Shown: positions 1-10,364, numbered from the stretch's first letter. The stretch is DNA of 64,000 nt from Pseudomonas sp. Seg1 (GCF_018326005.1 NZ_AP021903.1:5197001-5261000); one strand, 5' to 3'. Notes: generated from the letters alone by a model not told the origin. Translations and numbers: made by a program.

Positions 1-1980
1 ATGCTGGAATATATCCAGACCGATATGTGGGTGCGCTTCCAGAAGCATCGCGGCAATCAATGCATTTATGTCTGCGCCGACGACGCCCACGGTTCGGCGA
101 TCATGCTGCGCGCGGAAAAAGAAGGCATCACCCCGGAACAACTGATCGCCAACGTGCAGGCTGAACACAGCGCCGACTTTGCCGAGTTCCTGGTCGACTT
201 CGACAATTTCCACTCCACTCACGCCGAAGAAAACCGTGAGCTGTCGAGCCAGATCTATATCAAGCTGCGTGACGCCGGGCACATTGCCCAGCGCTCGATC
301 ACCCAGTATTTCGACCCGGAAAAGAAAATGTTCCTGGCCGACCGCTTCATCAAGGGCACCTGCCCGAAATGCGGCACCGAAGACCAGTACGGCGACAACT
401 GCGAAAAATGCGGCGCGACCTACGCGCCAACTGATTTGAAGGATCCGAAGTCGGCGATCTCTGGCGCCACACCGGTGCTCAAGGATTCCCAGCACTTCTT
501 CTTCAAGCTGCCGGATTTCCAGCAGATGCTGCAAACCTGGACCCGCAGCGGCACCCTGCAAGACGCCGTCGCCAACAAGATCGCCGAATGGCTGGACGCC
601 GGCCTGCAACAGTGGGACATCTCCCGCGATGCGCCGTACTTCGGCTTCGAGATCCCGGACGAGCCGGGCAAGTATTTCTACGTATGGCTGGATGCGCCGA
701 TCGGCTACATGGCCAGCTTCAAGAACCTTTGCGATCGCACGCCGGAGCTGGACTTCGACGCGTTCTGGGGCAAGGACTCCACCGCCGAGCTGTACCACTT
801 CATCGGCAAGGACATCGTCAACTTCCACGCCCTGTTCTGGCCGGCGATGCTCGAAGGCGCGGGTTACCGCAAGCCAACCGGGATCAACGTTCACGGCTAC
901 CTGACCGTCAACGGCCAGAAGATGTCCAAGTCCCGTGGCACCTTTATCAAGGCGCGCACGTACCTGGATCACCTGTCGCCGGAATACTTGCGCTACTACT
1001 ACGCGGCCAAACTGGGCCGTGGCGTCGATGACCTCGACCTGAACCTCGAAGACTTCGTGCAGAAGGTCAACTCCGACCTGGTCGGCAAAGTTGTCAACAT
1101 CGCCAGCCGTTGCGCCGGTTTCATTCAGAAAGGTAACGCCGGCCTGCTGGTCGACAACAATGCCGCGCCAGAGCTGACCGAGGCTTTCCTCGCCGCCGCA
1201 CCAAGCATTGCCGACGCCTATGAAGCCCGCGACTTCGCCCGTGCCATGCGCGAAACCATGGCTCTGGCCGACCGCGCCAACGCGTGGATCGCCGACAAGG
1301 CGCCATGGTCGTTGAACAAGCAGGAAGGCAAGCAGGATGAAGTCCAGGCGATCTGCGCCACCGGTATCAACCTGTTCCGCCAACTGGTGATCTTCCTCAA
1401 ACCGGTGCTGCCGCTGCTGGCTGCCGATGCCGAGGCGTTCCTCAACGTCGCACCGCTGACCTGGAACGACCACACCACCCTGCTGGCCAACCACCAGCTC
1501 AACGAATTCAAGCCGTTGATGACCCGCATCGACCCGGTAAAAGTGCAAGCCATGACCGACGCCTCGAAAGAAGACCTGACCGCCAGCCAGACCGACACTG
1601 GCGCAGCCGCACCGGCAGGCAACGGCGAACTGGCCAAGGATCCGCTGTCGCCGGAAATCGACTTCGACGCCTTTGCCGCCATCGACCTGCGCGTTGCACT
1701 GATCGTCAAGGCCGAACACGTGGAAGGTGCCGACAAGCTGTTGCGCCTGACGCTGGACATCGGTGACGAGCAACGCAACGTGTTCTCCGGGATCAAGAGC
1801 GCTTACCCGGACCCGTCCAAACTCGACGGTCGCCTGACCATGATGATCGCCAACCTCAAGCCACGGAAAATGAAGTTCGGTATTTCCGAAGGCATGGTGA
1901 TGGCGGCAGGTCCTGGCGGTGAAGAAATCTACCTGCTGAGCCCGGACAGCGGCGCCAAGCCGGGTCAACGCATCAAGTAA
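1..1980 (+). CDS. metG: methionyl-tRNA synthetase, 5'-truncated by the window
   Basis: Charges tRNA-Met with methionine in the cytoplasm. The visible 659 residues begin inside the Rossmann domain ([14 protein letters not shown]); the family's N-terminal ~24 residues with the HIGH motif lie upstream of base 1, so the ATG at base 1 is internal. The zinc knuckle has Cys121, Cys124, Cys134 and Cys137 (visible numbering), and the catalytic KMSKS loop is at 307-311. The last ~110 residues, after an Ala/Gly-rich linker, are the EMAP/Arc1p-like tRNA-binding domain ([20 protein letters not shown]) of long, dimeric bacterial MetRS. It is followed by a clear terminator, separating it from the rsx operon. 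Confidence 0.97.
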   Translation: MLEYIQTDMWVRFQKHRGNQCIYVCADDAHGSAIMLRAEKEGITPEQLIANVQAEHSADFAEFLVDFDNFHSTHAEENRELSSQIYIKLRDAGHIAQRSITQYFDPEKKMFLADRFIKGTCPKCGTEDQYGDNCEKCGATYAPTDLKDPKSAISGATPVLKDSQHFFFKLPDFQQMLQTWTRSGTLQDAVANKIAEWLDAGLQQWDISRDAPYFGFEIPDEPGKYFYVWLDAPIGYMASFKNLCDRTPELDFDAFWGKDSTAELYHFIGKDIVNFHALFWPAMLEGAGYRKPTGINVHGYLTVNGQKMSKSRGTFIKARTYLDHLSPEYLRYYYAAKLGRGVDDLDLNLEDFVQKVNSDLVGKVVNIASRCAGFIQKGNAGLLVDNNAAPELTEAFLAAAPSIADAYEARDFARAMRETMALADRANAWIADKAPWSLNKQEGKQDEVQAICATGINLFRQLVIFLKPVLPLLAADAEAFLNVAPLTWNDHTTLLANHQLNEFKPLMTRIDPVKVQAMTDASKEDLTASQTDTGAAAPAGNGELAKDPLSPEIDFDAFAAIDLRVALIVKAEHVEGADKLLRLTLDIGDEQRNVFSGIKSAYPDPSKLDGRLTMMIANLKPRKMKFGISEGMVMAAGPGGEEIYLLSPDSGAKPGQRIK

Positions 1981-1997
1981 GACGCGGCGGCCAATCG

Positions 1998-2034
1998 ATC
2001 CCACCGACGTGCCCTGCATGCCGGTGGGATTTTT
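1998..2034 (+). terminator. rho-independent terminator of metG
   Basis: Perfect 9-bp stem, atcccaccg (1998-2006) pairing with cggtgggat (2022-2030), followed by TTTT. It begins 18 bases after the metG stop codon. Confidence 0.85.
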
Positions 2035-2103
2035 CATATCTGGCCCACCCTGCCGGATAATGCCTAACCTTAAGAGACACCCGCCCGTTTCGCCGGCAGA
2101 ACC

Positions 2104-2673
2104 ATGACCGAACTTGTGCTTACGCTTTTCAGTGCCGCGCTGCTCAACAACTTCGTGTTGCACTGGCCGCTGGGCGTCGATCCGCTGCTGGCGGGCAGTC
2201 GCCGTCAGGTGCATGCGCTAGGGCTGGCGACGTTGTGCCTGATGCTGATCGTAGGCGTAATCAGTCAGGCCATCTGGCACTGGCTGCTGGTGCCATTGCA
2301 ACTGCAAGCCCTGCGTCTATTCGTTTTTCTGCCGTTGAGCGTGCTGTTGATCGCACCGCTGCTGAAAGCGCTGGCTCGCGGGCTGCCCGACTGGCCGTTC
2401 GAGGGTTTGTGGCCGCTGTTGCTGGGCAATGCCGGCATACTCGGGCTGGCGCTGATCAATGCGCAAAACGATCAAGGGCTGCTGCTTGCAACGGCATTGA
2501 GCCTTGGCGCGGGGCTGGGCTTCTGGCTGGTCCTGTGCCTGTTCAGCGATTTGCGCGAGCGCACGGCCGGCAACGACATTCCTCTGCCCTTTCGCGGCTT
2601 GCCGATCGACCTGATCGGCGCCGGATTGATCGCAGTGATTTTTCTCGGATTCAGTGGACTGATCAAAACATGA
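2104..2673 (+). CDS. rsxA: RnfA/RsxA-like membrane subunit, cluster cysteines missing
   Basis: Integral inner-membrane subunit of an Rnf/Rsx-type electron transfer complex; 189 residues, about six hydrophobic segments. Family signatures are [12 protein letters not shown] near the N-terminus, [14 protein letters not shown] mid-protein, [15 protein letters not shown] and the C-terminal FLGFSGLIK. In E. coli RsxA (from memory) the first two blocks read NNFVL..LGLCP and TTNCAVLG, whose cysteines bind the [2Fe-2S] cluster shared with RnfE in Rnf/Nqr complexes. Here they read LGVDP (Cys to Asp) and GNAGILG (Cys to Ala), so both are lost. First gene of the rsxABDGE-nth operon; its stop overlaps the rsxB start (ATGA). 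No strong Shine-Dalgarno precedes the ATG. Confidence 0.88.
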   Translation: MTELVLTLFSAALLNNFVLHWPLGVDPLLAGSRRQVHALGLATLCLMLIVGVISQAIWHWLLVPLQLQALRLFVFLPLSVLLIAPLLKALARGLPDWPFEGLWPLLLGNAGILGLALINAQNDQGLLLATALSLGAGLGFWLVLCLFSDLRERTAGNDIPLPFRGLPIDLIGAGLIAVIFLGFSGLIKT

Positions 2674-3878
2674 GTCTGATTCAACGCATCGATGCCCTGC
2701 TGCCGCAGACCCAATGCGGCAAGTGCGGCCACCCCGGATGCAAACCCTACGCCGAAGGCATCGCCGCCGGCGAGCCGATCAACAAATGCCCGCCGGGCGG
2801 TGACGAAACTGTCGCGGCATTGGCCGAGTTGCTGAAAGTGCCGGTGCTGGAACTGGACATCAGCCGGGGTTCGGCACCGCCGCAAGTCGCCTACATCCGC
2901 GAAGCCGAATGCATCGGCTGCACCAAGTGCATTCAGGCCTGCCCGATCGACGCCATCGTCGGTGCGGCAAAATTGATGCACACGGTGATCATCGACGAGT
3001 GCACCGGTTGCGACCTGTGCGTGGCGCCGTGCCCGGTGGATTGCATCGAAATGCATCCACTGCCGCTCGGCACATTGCCGGTGGTGGGCGGGCTGGCATT
3101 CAGTCTTGAAGAACAACGCGCGCGCGCCGTCAAACGCGACCATGCTCGCCAGCGTTTCGAACGCCGTAACGCGCGCCTGCAACGAGAAGAACAGCAGAAA
3201 CAGGCTGAACGCGATGCCAGGGCGAAAAAAGCCACGCAATCTGAGGTAACAACGCTCGACCCCGTGCAGGCTGCGTTGGAGCGTGTGCGCGCGCAAAAAG
3301 CCGCCACCGCTGATGCTGCGTTGAAGAAAGCCAAGATCGACGTCGCGATGAGCCGCGCGCAGTTGCACAAATCGCTGAAAGCCTTCGGCCATCCGCCGAC
3401 CTTTGAGCAGCAGTCGCAATTGATCGTGCTGCAGCAACAATTCGAAGCAGCCGAGCAGGCCCTGGCGAAACTCGAAAGCGCCACACCCGCCGCTCCGGTC
3501 ACGCCAGTCCCGGCGAAGGACGCCGACCTGAAACGAGCAAAGATCCAGTTGGCCATGCGGCGCGCCGAGCTGAAAAAAGCCCAGACTGCCGAAGCGCCAC
3601 CCGAGCAAATTACGGCGCTGGAGCAATCACTGCGTGAAGCCGAGCAAGCCCTTCACGCCGCCGAAAACTCAAGTGATCAGCCTGTGCCTGACCTTGTACG
3701 AGTGGAAAAACGCCCGATCGACGCCCAGCTTCGTCAGTTGAAAACCGAATTGGCCTACGCCCGCGCCGACTTCAACAAACTCGAACGTCGCGCCGACACG
3801 CCCGCCGAAACCCTCGACAAGGCCCGCGCCCGCCTGCAAGACGCCGAGCGCCAGGTGCAAGACCATGTCGCCCCTTGA
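2670..3878 (+). CDS. rsxB: RsxB/RnfB ferredoxin subunit without membrane anchor, with long C-terminal extension
   Basis: Iron-sulfur subunit of the Rsx complex, 402 residues against about 190 in E. coli. It starts [20 protein letters not shown], directly at the cysteine-rich domain (CGKCGHPGC then a Cys before PPGG), so the usual N-terminal membrane helix is absent. Two [4Fe-4S] ferredoxin motifs follow: [12 protein letters not shown] and [12 protein letters not shown]. After residue ~150 comes a ~240-residue, Ala/Lys/Glu/Gln-rich extension with imperfect repeats of the type [14 protein letters not shown] and [14 protein letters not shown], likely helical or coiled-coil. It resembles the Ala/Lys-rich tail of enterobacterial RsxC. 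The start is fixed by ATGA overlap with rsxA; upstream in-frame sequence runs through rsxA in another frame and is Arg-rich, not a membrane helix. No rsxC follows. Confidence 0.92.
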   Translation: MSLIQRIDALLPQTQCGKCGHPGCKPYAEGIAAGEPINKCPPGGDETVAALAELLKVPVLELDISRGSAPPQVAYIREAECIGCTKCIQACPIDAIVGAAKLMHTVIIDECTGCDLCVAPCPVDCIEMHPLPLGTLPVVGGLAFSLEEQRARAVKRDHARQRFERRNARLQREEQQKQAERDARAKKATQSEVTTLDPVQAALERVRAQKAATADAALKKAKIDVAMSRAQLHKSLKAFGHPPTFEQQSQLIVLQQQFEAAEQALAKLESATPAAPVTPVPAKDADLKRAKIQLAMRRAELKKAQTAEAPPEQITALEQSLREAEQALHAAENSSDQPVPDLVRVEKRPIDAQLRQLKTELAYARADFNKLERRADTPAETLDKARARLQDAERQVQDHVAP

Positions 3879-4848
3879 GGCGCCGGACGATCGCCTGCAA
3901 CAGGCGATGAGACAGGTACTGCTCGCTACGCTGCCGGGGCTGCTGGCCTTGTTCGCGCTGTACGGCTGGGGCGTGTTGATCAATTTGATTCTGTCGGTCA
4001 GCACCGCGTTGATCGTTGAGGCGTGCGTCATGCGTCTGCGCCGCCAATCGTTACAGCCGACGCTGAGCGACGGCAGTGCGCTGGTCAGCGCGACACTGCT
4101 GGCCGTCGCGTTGCCAGCGTATTGCCCATGGTGGCTGACGGTGACCGCAATCGCCTTCGGTCTGTTGTTTGGCAAGCACCTGTATGGCGGCGTGGGTAAA
4201 AATCCGTTCAACCCGGCCATGCTCGGATTTGCCTTGATCATCGTGATGTTTCCACAGCCGATGACACATTGGCCGGCTCACGGCCTGGCGCTGTTCGACG
4301 CCGTGCAGCAGGTGTTCAATCCCGCTCAGGCGCCGGACGCCTGGGTTCAGGCCACAGCGCTGGACAGTCTGCGCATCAATAAAAGTCTGACCATCGATGA
4401 GTTGTTCGCCGCCAGTCCGGCATTCGGGCGCTTCGGCGGCCAGGGTGTGGAATGGGTGAACCTGGCATTTCTCGCGGGCGGGCTGTTCCTGCTGCAACGA
4501 CGAGTGTTCGGCTGGCATGCGCCGGTTGGCATGCTTGCCAGCCTGTTTGTGGTCAGTCTGTTGTGCTGGAACGGCTCGGGCTCGGACTCACACGGCTCGC
4601 CGCTGTTTCACCTGCTCAGTGGCGCCACCATGCTTGGCGCATTCTTCATCATTACTGAACCGGTGTCCGGCGCCAAAAGTCCTCTCGCCCGCTTACTGTT
4701 TGGCGTCGGTGTCGGCTTGCTGACTTATCTGATTCGCACCTGGGGCGGGTATCCGGACGGTGTCGCGTTTGCGGTGTTGCTGATGAATCTCTGCGTGCCG
4801 GCGCTGGAACGGTTTGCCGCCAGTCGACAAGCACAGGTGAGCCCATGA
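3865..4848 (+). CDS. rsxD: RnfD/RsxD-like membrane subunit
   Basis: NqrB/RnfD-family integral membrane subunit, 327 residues, with about nine to ten hydrophobic segments. Family blocks include [20 protein letters not shown] (103-122), [20 protein letters not shown] and [15 protein letters not shown]. Overlaps rsxB by 14 bases. In E. coli RsxD (from memory) FMN is attached to a threonine in the block GISQATPLDTF; the aligned stretch here reads [11 protein letters not shown] (171-181), two residues shorter and without the (S/T)xAT motif. The covalent flavin site is therefore probably lost. The SGAT at 252-255 matches a different conserved block, not the flavin site. Confidence 0.92.
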   Translation: MSPLEAPDDRLQQAMRQVLLATLPGLLALFALYGWGVLINLILSVSTALIVEACVMRLRRQSLQPTLSDGSALVSATLLAVALPAYCPWWLTVTAIAFGLLFGKHLYGGVGKNPFNPAMLGFALIIVMFPQPMTHWPAHGLALFDAVQQVFNPAQAPDAWVQATALDSLRINKSLTIDELFAASPAFGRFGGQGVEWVNLAFLAGGLFLLQRRVFGWHAPVGMLASLFVVSLLCWNGSGSDSHGSPLFHLLSGATMLGAFFIITEPVSGAKSPLARLLFGVGVGLLTYLIRTWGGYPDGVAFAVLLMNLCVPALERFAASRQAQVSP

Positions 4849-5450
4849 ATCGGACGACAAGCGCGCTCACGCTGCTGCTGTTGGCCGTCGTCGGCGTCGG
4901 TGCGACGTACTTTGTACAACGCAGCAATGCACCGCAGATTGCCGCTGCGCAACGTCTGTTCGACAGCCGCAAACTGCTCGACGTGCTCGCGGCAGAGACC
5001 TATGACAATCAACCGCTGGAACAGCCGCTGGTCCTGGCAAACGTCGCCTTGAGCCACAGCACACTGACCGGCGGCTATCGCGCGACCAAGGCTGGCCAGT
5101 CAGTCGCGGTGTTGCTGCGCAGCCAGACCGAGGGCTATGCGGGCAGCATCGAGTTGCTGATCGCCATCGATGCGGAAGGAAAATTGCTCGGTGTGAAAAC
5201 CCTCAAGCAGACAGAAACCCCGGCACTGGGCGGACATTTGGGCGACTGGCCGAATACGTGGTTGCAGGTATTTACCGGCAAATCGAGCAATCAACCGACG
5301 GATTCCGGTTGGGCGCTGAAAAAGGATCAGGGGCAGTTTGATCAGATGGCTGGCGCGACCATTACGTCTCGCGCGGTGATCAATGCAATCCATGATGCAC
5401 TGCGCTACTTCGATGAGCATCGTGTGCCATTACTGGGGAACGAACCATGA
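4845..5450 (+). CDS. rsxG: RnfG/RsxG-like FMN-binding subunit
   Basis: 201-residue subunit with one N-terminal membrane helix (residues ~7-25) and a periplasmic FMN-binding domain. The flavinylation motif DQMAGATITSRAV near residues 165-177 retains the GATIT core to which ApbE attaches FMN through a threonine in this family. TLKQTETPALGGHLGDW is also typical. ATGA-type overlaps with both neighbours indicate translational coupling. This is the only membrane subunit of the operon in which the expected cofactor site is still clearly present. Confidence 0.93.
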   Translation: MNRTTSALTLLLLAVVGVGATYFVQRSNAPQIAAAQRLFDSRKLLDVLAAETYDNQPLEQPLVLANVALSHSTLTGGYRATKAGQSVAVLLRSQTEGYAGSIELLIAIDAEGKLLGVKTLKQTETPALGGHLGDWPNTWLQVFTGKSSNQPTDSGWALKKDQGQFDQMAGATITSRAVINAIHDALRYFDEHRVPLLGNEP

Positions 5451-6028
5451 CCCGGTCGGCGACGCTGGCGAACTCATTGATGCTGATGTTGCTGCTGGGC
5501 ACCACCGGCTCATTGGCCAGCGCACTGGTAACGGTACTGATGTTCGTCCTGGTCGTGGGTGCTTACGGCATGTGCATGCGCCCGCTGCGGTCGCGCCTGA
5601 CGGGGACAAACACTTTACTCGCCAGCTTGCTGCTCGCCGCTACATTGACCAGTTGCGCCGAGATTCTCGCGCAACGCTGGTTTTTCCCATGGCATCAGGC
5701 CTTGGGGCTTTATGCCGGCCTGATCGCTTTGCAGTGCGTAGCATTGGAACACAATGGATTCTTCCGACAGTCGCGAATCGAGCGCTTCAAACTCGCGGGT
5801 CTGTTCGGTGCCTTGATGCTGATCCTCGCCTTGTTGCGAGAGCTCGCCGGCCAGGGGACCCTCGGCCGAGGCATCTTCGAACATTGGCAAGGTCTTGTTT
5901 TATTCAGTGAAGGGTTGCATCTGGCAACTCTGGTTCCGGGCGCGCTGATTCTGTTGGGGCTGTTGCTGGCCGCCCGACAGGCGTGGACCCGCTCGAACTC
6001 TATTTCCAAGGAAACGCATCGCCCATGA
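5447..6028 (+). CDS. rsxE: RnfE/RsxE-like membrane subunit, divergent
   Basis: 193-residue six-helix membrane protein of the Rnf-Nqr fold, paralogous to RsxA and shorter than E. coli RsxE (~231). The best-conserved block is LLRELAGQGTLGRG, matching LREIIGNGTL of E. coli. The first cluster cysteine (LLGLCP in E. coli, from memory) is replaced in LLGTTGSLA; the second survives in IALQCVALEHN. With both cysteines missing from RsxA, a normal RnfA-RnfE [2Fe-2S] site cannot form. Overlaps rsxG and nth by 4 bases each. Confidence 0.85.
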   Translation: MTRSATLANSLMLMLLLGTTGSLASALVTVLMFVLVVGAYGMCMRPLRSRLTGTNTLLASLLLAATLTSCAEILAQRWFFPWHQALGLYAGLIALQCVALEHNGFFRQSRIERFKLAGLFGALMLILALLRELAGQGTLGRGIFEHWQGLVLFSEGLHLATLVPGALILLGLLLAARQAWTRSNSISKETHRP

Positions 6029-6663
6029 ATGCTGCAAAACGTCTTGAGATCTTTCGCCGACTGCATGAAGACAATCCCGAGCCGAAAACCGAACTGGCCT
6101 ACTCCTCGCCTTTCGAACTGCTGATTGCCGTGATCCTTTCGGCGCAATCGACCGACGTGGGCGTCAACAAGGCAACGGCGAGGCTGTTCCCGGTAGCCAA
6201 CACCCCGGCGGCGATACATGCGCTGGGCGTCGAAGGTCTGTCCGAATACATCAAGACCATCGGCCTCTACAACAGCAAAGCCAAGAACGTCATCGAGACT
6301 TGCCGCTTACTGGTCGAGCGCCACGGCAGTGAAGTACCGCAAACGCGTGAGGAGCTCGAAGCCTTGCCGGGCGTGGGCCGAAAGACTGCCAACGTGGTGC
6401 TCAACACGGCTTTCCGCCAACTGACCATGGCCGTCGACACCCACATTTTCCGCGTCAGCAACCGCACCGGTATCGCTCCCGGCAAGAATGTTGTCGAAGT
6501 GGAAATGAAACTGATGAAGTTCGTCCCCAAGGAATTTCTGCTCGATTCCCACCACTGGCTGATTCTTCACGGACGCTATGTGTGCCTGGCACGCAAGCCG
6601 CGGTGCGGCAGCTGCAGGATCGAAGATTTGTGCGAGTACAAAGCCAAAACATCGGACGATTGA
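6025..6663 (+). CDS. nth: endonuclease III
   Basis: DNA glycosylase/AP lyase for oxidised pyrimidines in base excision repair; 212 residues, the usual length. The helix-hairpin-helix and catalytic lysine are in LPGVGRKTANVVLN, the catalytic aspartate in VDTHIFRVSNR, and the C-terminal [4Fe-4S] loop has the C-x6-C-x2-C-x5-C spacing (CLARKPRCGSCRIEDLC). The ATG overlaps the rsxE stop; an in-frame codon 14 triplets upstream would only extend into rsxE. The rsx-nth linkage is conserved in many gammaproteobacteria. Confidence 0.97.
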   Translation: MNAAKRLEIFRRLHEDNPEPKTELAYSSPFELLIAVILSAQSTDVGVNKATARLFPVANTPAAIHALGVEGLSEYIKTIGLYNSKAKNVIETCRLLVERHGSEVPQTREELEALPGVGRKTANVVLNTAFRQLTMAVDTHIFRVSNRTGIAPGKNVVEVEMKLMKFVPKEFLLDSHHWLILHGRYVCLARKPRCGSCRIEDLCEYKAKTSDD

Positions 6664-6770
6664 TCAAGCATTAGGTTTATTGATTGATCGATTGAAAAAA
6701 TCTTTTTTACCCGTCGCTGCATTACCGATATAAGGAGCGCCAAAGGCAGTCTTAGCCGGGAGTCAGCTTT

Positions 6771-6950
6771 ATGAGTACCGAAAAAGAGCGATTGGACGTA
6801 GAAGACGATTTCACCCCCACTGAGACCGATGACCCGGAACCGGTTGTCGAGGTGGCCAAAACCAACCTCAGCAAACGTCGCACAATCGATAACCTGCTGG
6901 AGGAGCGCCGACTGCAAAGGCAATTGGCCGATTACGATTTTGATCTCTGA
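6771..6950 (+). CDS. PA3496-family small protein
   Basis: 59-residue acidic then basic protein beginning MSTEKERLDVEDDFTPTETD and ending RRLQRQLADYDFDL. It resembles the PA3496 family found directly after nth in pseudomonads. Residues 6-26 are strongly acidic; TNLSKRRTIDNLLEERRLQR is a probable amphipathic helix. No signal peptide or membrane helix. The role is not known to me. It sits 107 bases after nth and is closed by its own terminator, so it is probably a separate transcript. Confidence 0.85.
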   Translation: MSTEKERLDVEDDFTPTETDDPEPVVEVAKTNLSKRRTIDNLLEERRLQRQLADYDFDL

Positions 6951-6956
6951 TGCTTG

Positions 6957-6984
6957 AAAGCCTCCCGAAACGGAGGCTTTTCAC
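6957..6984 (+). terminator. rho-independent terminator
   Basis: Perfect 9-bp stem aaagcctcc (6957-6965) and ggaggcttt (6972-6980) with a 6-base loop and following T residues, 7 bases after the PA3496-family stop. Confidence 0.88.
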
Positions 6985-7039
6985 TTTCTGCGGCTAGCTG
7001 AACTCGATCGGCCCATGACCCCGTCAGCTGATAAAACAT

Positions 7040-7666
7040 TCAGACGAGTCCATTGCGTTGCGCCAGCTCGATCAAATCAACCAGTGAACGCGCATTGAGT
7101 TTCAGCAATAAGCGGGTCTTGTAGGTACTCACGGTTTTGTTGCTCAGAAACATGCCGTCGGCGATTTCCTTGTTGGTCTTGCCTCGCGCCAATTGTTGCA
7201 ACACCATCATTTCGCGCCCGGACAGACGATCCACCATGTCTGCTTCACTGGCATTACCCAGACTGGTACGCACTGTATGCAACGCCTGATTTGGAAAGTA
7301 ACTGTAGCCGGACAAAACGGCCTTGATTGCGCTAAGCAATTCAGTCAGGTCCTGTTGCTTACACACATATCCCGCCGCTCCCGATTGCATGCAGCGCATT
7401 GAAAAATGTCCAGGTGCCTGGGAGGTCAGTACCAGAACTTTAATTGGCATGGCGGTCGAGGTCAGACGCGCAATAACTTCCAGTCCATCAAGTTTGGGTA
7501 TTCCAATATCCAGAATTACAATATCCGGCATCTGCTCGCGCGCAAGTTGCAATGCATCCACACCGTTATCAGTTTCTGCAATGACTTCGTAGCCATGACG
7601 TTCCATCAGCATACGTACCGCAAGACGAATGACGGGATGGTCATCCACGATCAGCACTTTATTCAT
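7040..7666 (-). CDS. LuxR-family response regulator, EvgA/BvgA-like
   Basis: 208-residue regulator: REC domain (1-~120; acidic pocket Asp8-Asp9, phospho-acceptor Asp53 in IVILDIGIPKLDG, Lys in YVCKQQD) followed by a LuxR/NarL-type HTH (LSGREMMVLQQLARGKTNKE, then FLSNKTVSTYKTRLL). The SNKTVSTYK segment and overall sequence resemble E. coli EvgA. The start MNKVLIVDDHP at 7666 was chosen because the REC fold begins there; the frame is open 39 codons further but that part is Cys/Arg-rich and unlike the family. No histidine kinase gene is adjacent, so its partner must be encoded elsewhere. Confidence 0.88.
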   Translation of the reverse strand: MNKVLIVDDHPVIRLAVRMLMERHGYEVIAETDNGVDALQLAREQMPDIVILDIGIPKLDGLEVIARLTSTAMPIKVLVLTSQAPGHFSMRCMQSGAAGYVCKQQDLTELLSAIKAVLSGYSYFPNQALHTVRTSLGNASEADMVDRLSGREMMVLQQLARGKTNKEIADGMFLSNKTVSTYKTRLLLKLNARSLVDLIELAQRNGLV

Positions 7667-8167
7667 GGGCAAGTCCAGTTTCGCTGTTCGAATTTTTAGA
7701 ACACGCACCATATCCCAGTCACTTGCGCAGTGGCATGTCGGGGCTCTCATGCACTTGCATCGAAAGACATTCCCTACAACCATTGAGGATAATTCCTACA
7801 AAAAATCCTTTTCACTCTATAAATCCGACGCTGTAACGCACTAACTCCCTCGTTATATTCCCCACTTTAACTTGTAACAGATTACGACCCTTGTGCCATG
7901 CAGCGGCCATTCCACACTCCGACTCCATTACGGATGGACGACATATACCTAACAAGAATGATCACGCGTGCAAACTGGAAACATCAAGCAATAACACTCT
8001 CTTTCACAACTTTCATGCACCTCCACGCCCCACAAACACTTGAAACAAGATATTTATACTCAATCAAACACTTTTGCTATAAATACAACAACACCCTCTC
8101 AACTATCACAATCTCACAAAACATGAACAACCCATCTATGAGAAAAACCAAACACAAGAGCACAAGC
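7667..8167. other. AT-rich intergenic stretch between divergent genes
   Basis: About 500 bases between the response regulator and the membrane-protein gene. Bases 8041-8100 are about 30% GC by hand count, far below the surrounding core. The + frame is open from 7898, but its product there has no recognisable domain and atypical codon use, so I read it as mostly non-coding. It presumably holds divergent promoters; no specific site was recognised. Confidence 0.5.
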
Positions 8168-8881
8168 ATGTTAAAGATAAAAAACAAAATCACCAATCCA
8201 ATGACGGTAATCGCTATATTCGCTGGCATCTCAGAAGCATCTGCAGCGATATCCTTGCCGTTCCTCAACAGTGAGGATCGCGCCATCTATGTATGGTTCC
8301 TGATCAGCTTTCCGTTCTATTTGTTATTTCTTTTTTTTATAACTTTGAACTTCAATTATCGCTCACTCTATTCACCTTCCGATTTCGGTAAGGACGCGAC
8401 TTTCTTGAAAGCCATGGACAGCAATGACCGCGACAACAAACGCAACACATCCAAAGAGGGATCCACCACACACCATACTTTCGGAATTTCGAGTCGCGTC
8501 GTACCTCATGATACCGCCGCACAATGCGCGGACTCGTGCGAAATCCACAACGCGCCCGATCCGCCTACGCCCCCCCGTACGAGGTCAAACCTGACGGTCC
8601 AACACAATATTCAGTTGCCCGTTTGCGTCAGCAACCTGCACATCATTGATGCCCGTGACATCGATGCGTCGAGAGAACTCGCCACAATTGTGCAAAGAAT
8701 CCGGCTCAACGACAGGAAAGCCACCCGCGTCATCGTGTTTCTTTCCAATCATGTGTCAGACGCTTCACTGACGAAGAGTGCGCTGCTACAGATCAAACAC
8801 GCCAGAAAAGACTCAGGCACCACGCTGTGTATTGTTTACAACCTGTGCTCACAAGCGGTGACGCTGTTGGGACGGACTTGA
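8168..8881 (+). CDS. unrecognised two-helix membrane protein with soluble C-terminal domain
   Basis: No named family recognised. Two hydrophobic segments form a hairpin: TNPMTVIAIFAGISEASAAI and YVWFLISFPFYLLFLFFITL, followed by the conserved-looking LNFNYRSLYSPSDF. A ~60-residue polar linker leads to an apparently alpha/beta C-terminal domain with strand-like VIVFLSNHV and TLCIVYNLC. The N-terminal part is AT-rich; the C-terminal half has ordinary composition. Start is uncertain: ATG 8168 has an AAGAG 7 bases upstream; ATGs at 8123 and 8138 and the far-upstream 7898 are alternatives. Similar membrane hairpins occur, as I recall, in scattered hypothetical proteins of bacteria. Likely horizontally acquired. 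Confidence 0.6.
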   Translation: MLKIKNKITNPMTVIAIFAGISEASAAISLPFLNSEDRAIYVWFLISFPFYLLFLFFITLNFNYRSLYSPSDFGKDATFLKAMDSNDRDNKRNTSKEGSTTHHTFGISSRVVPHDTAAQCADSCEIHNAPDPPTPPRTRSNLTVQHNIQLPVCVSNLHIIDARDIDASRELATIVQRIRLNDRKATRVIVFLSNHVSDASLTKSALLQIKHARKDSGTTLCIVYNLCSQAVTLLGRT

Positions 8882-8956
8882 AGGATGGGGTCGTTGTCGC
8901 GCAAGCGGACAGACCAGAGACATTGCTCGATGAGCGCCGAAAAAAAGAATCATGTA

Positions 8957-8996
8957 AAAAAGGGCGGCCCTGTCTCGAAGACAAGGCCGCCCTTTT
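8957..8996 (-). terminator. terminator of argG, probably bidirectional
   Basis: Long inverted repeat: aaaagggcggcc on the left and ggccgccctttt on the right, extended by tgtc/gaca around a CGAA-type loop, with one mismatch. A-run and T-run flanks allow it to work in both directions, for argG (minus) and the membrane-protein gene (plus). Confidence 0.9.
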
Positions 8997-9017
8997 ATTG
9001 CGCGTCAGTCTGAAAAA

Positions 9018-10235
<1,218 letters not shown>

Positions 10236-10364
10236 GCCATCACTCCACGGGGTTCTACGGAAAGCCGAGGAGTCTACCGCTCAAACGCGATAATTTACAG
10301 AGGCGCGACAGCTTAAGACGACAAAGCGACAGAATCTGTCGAGAGCGCGACGATGACCGGCGGG

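Noticed and set aside
2235..2669. Upstream in-frame extension of rsxB
   Set aside because: It overlaps rsxA in another frame and gives an Arg/Ala-rich stretch, not the expected membrane helix; the ATGA overlap gives a better start.
4618..4629. SGAT in RsxD as a possible flavin-attachment site
   Set aside because: [12 protein letters not shown] aligns with a separate conserved block in other RsxD proteins; the known flavin threonine lies about 75 residues earlier.
7898..8122. N-terminal extension of the membrane-protein gene
   Set aside because: AT-rich, codon use unlike a gene, no domain or good ribosome site; the membrane hairpin starts only after 8168.
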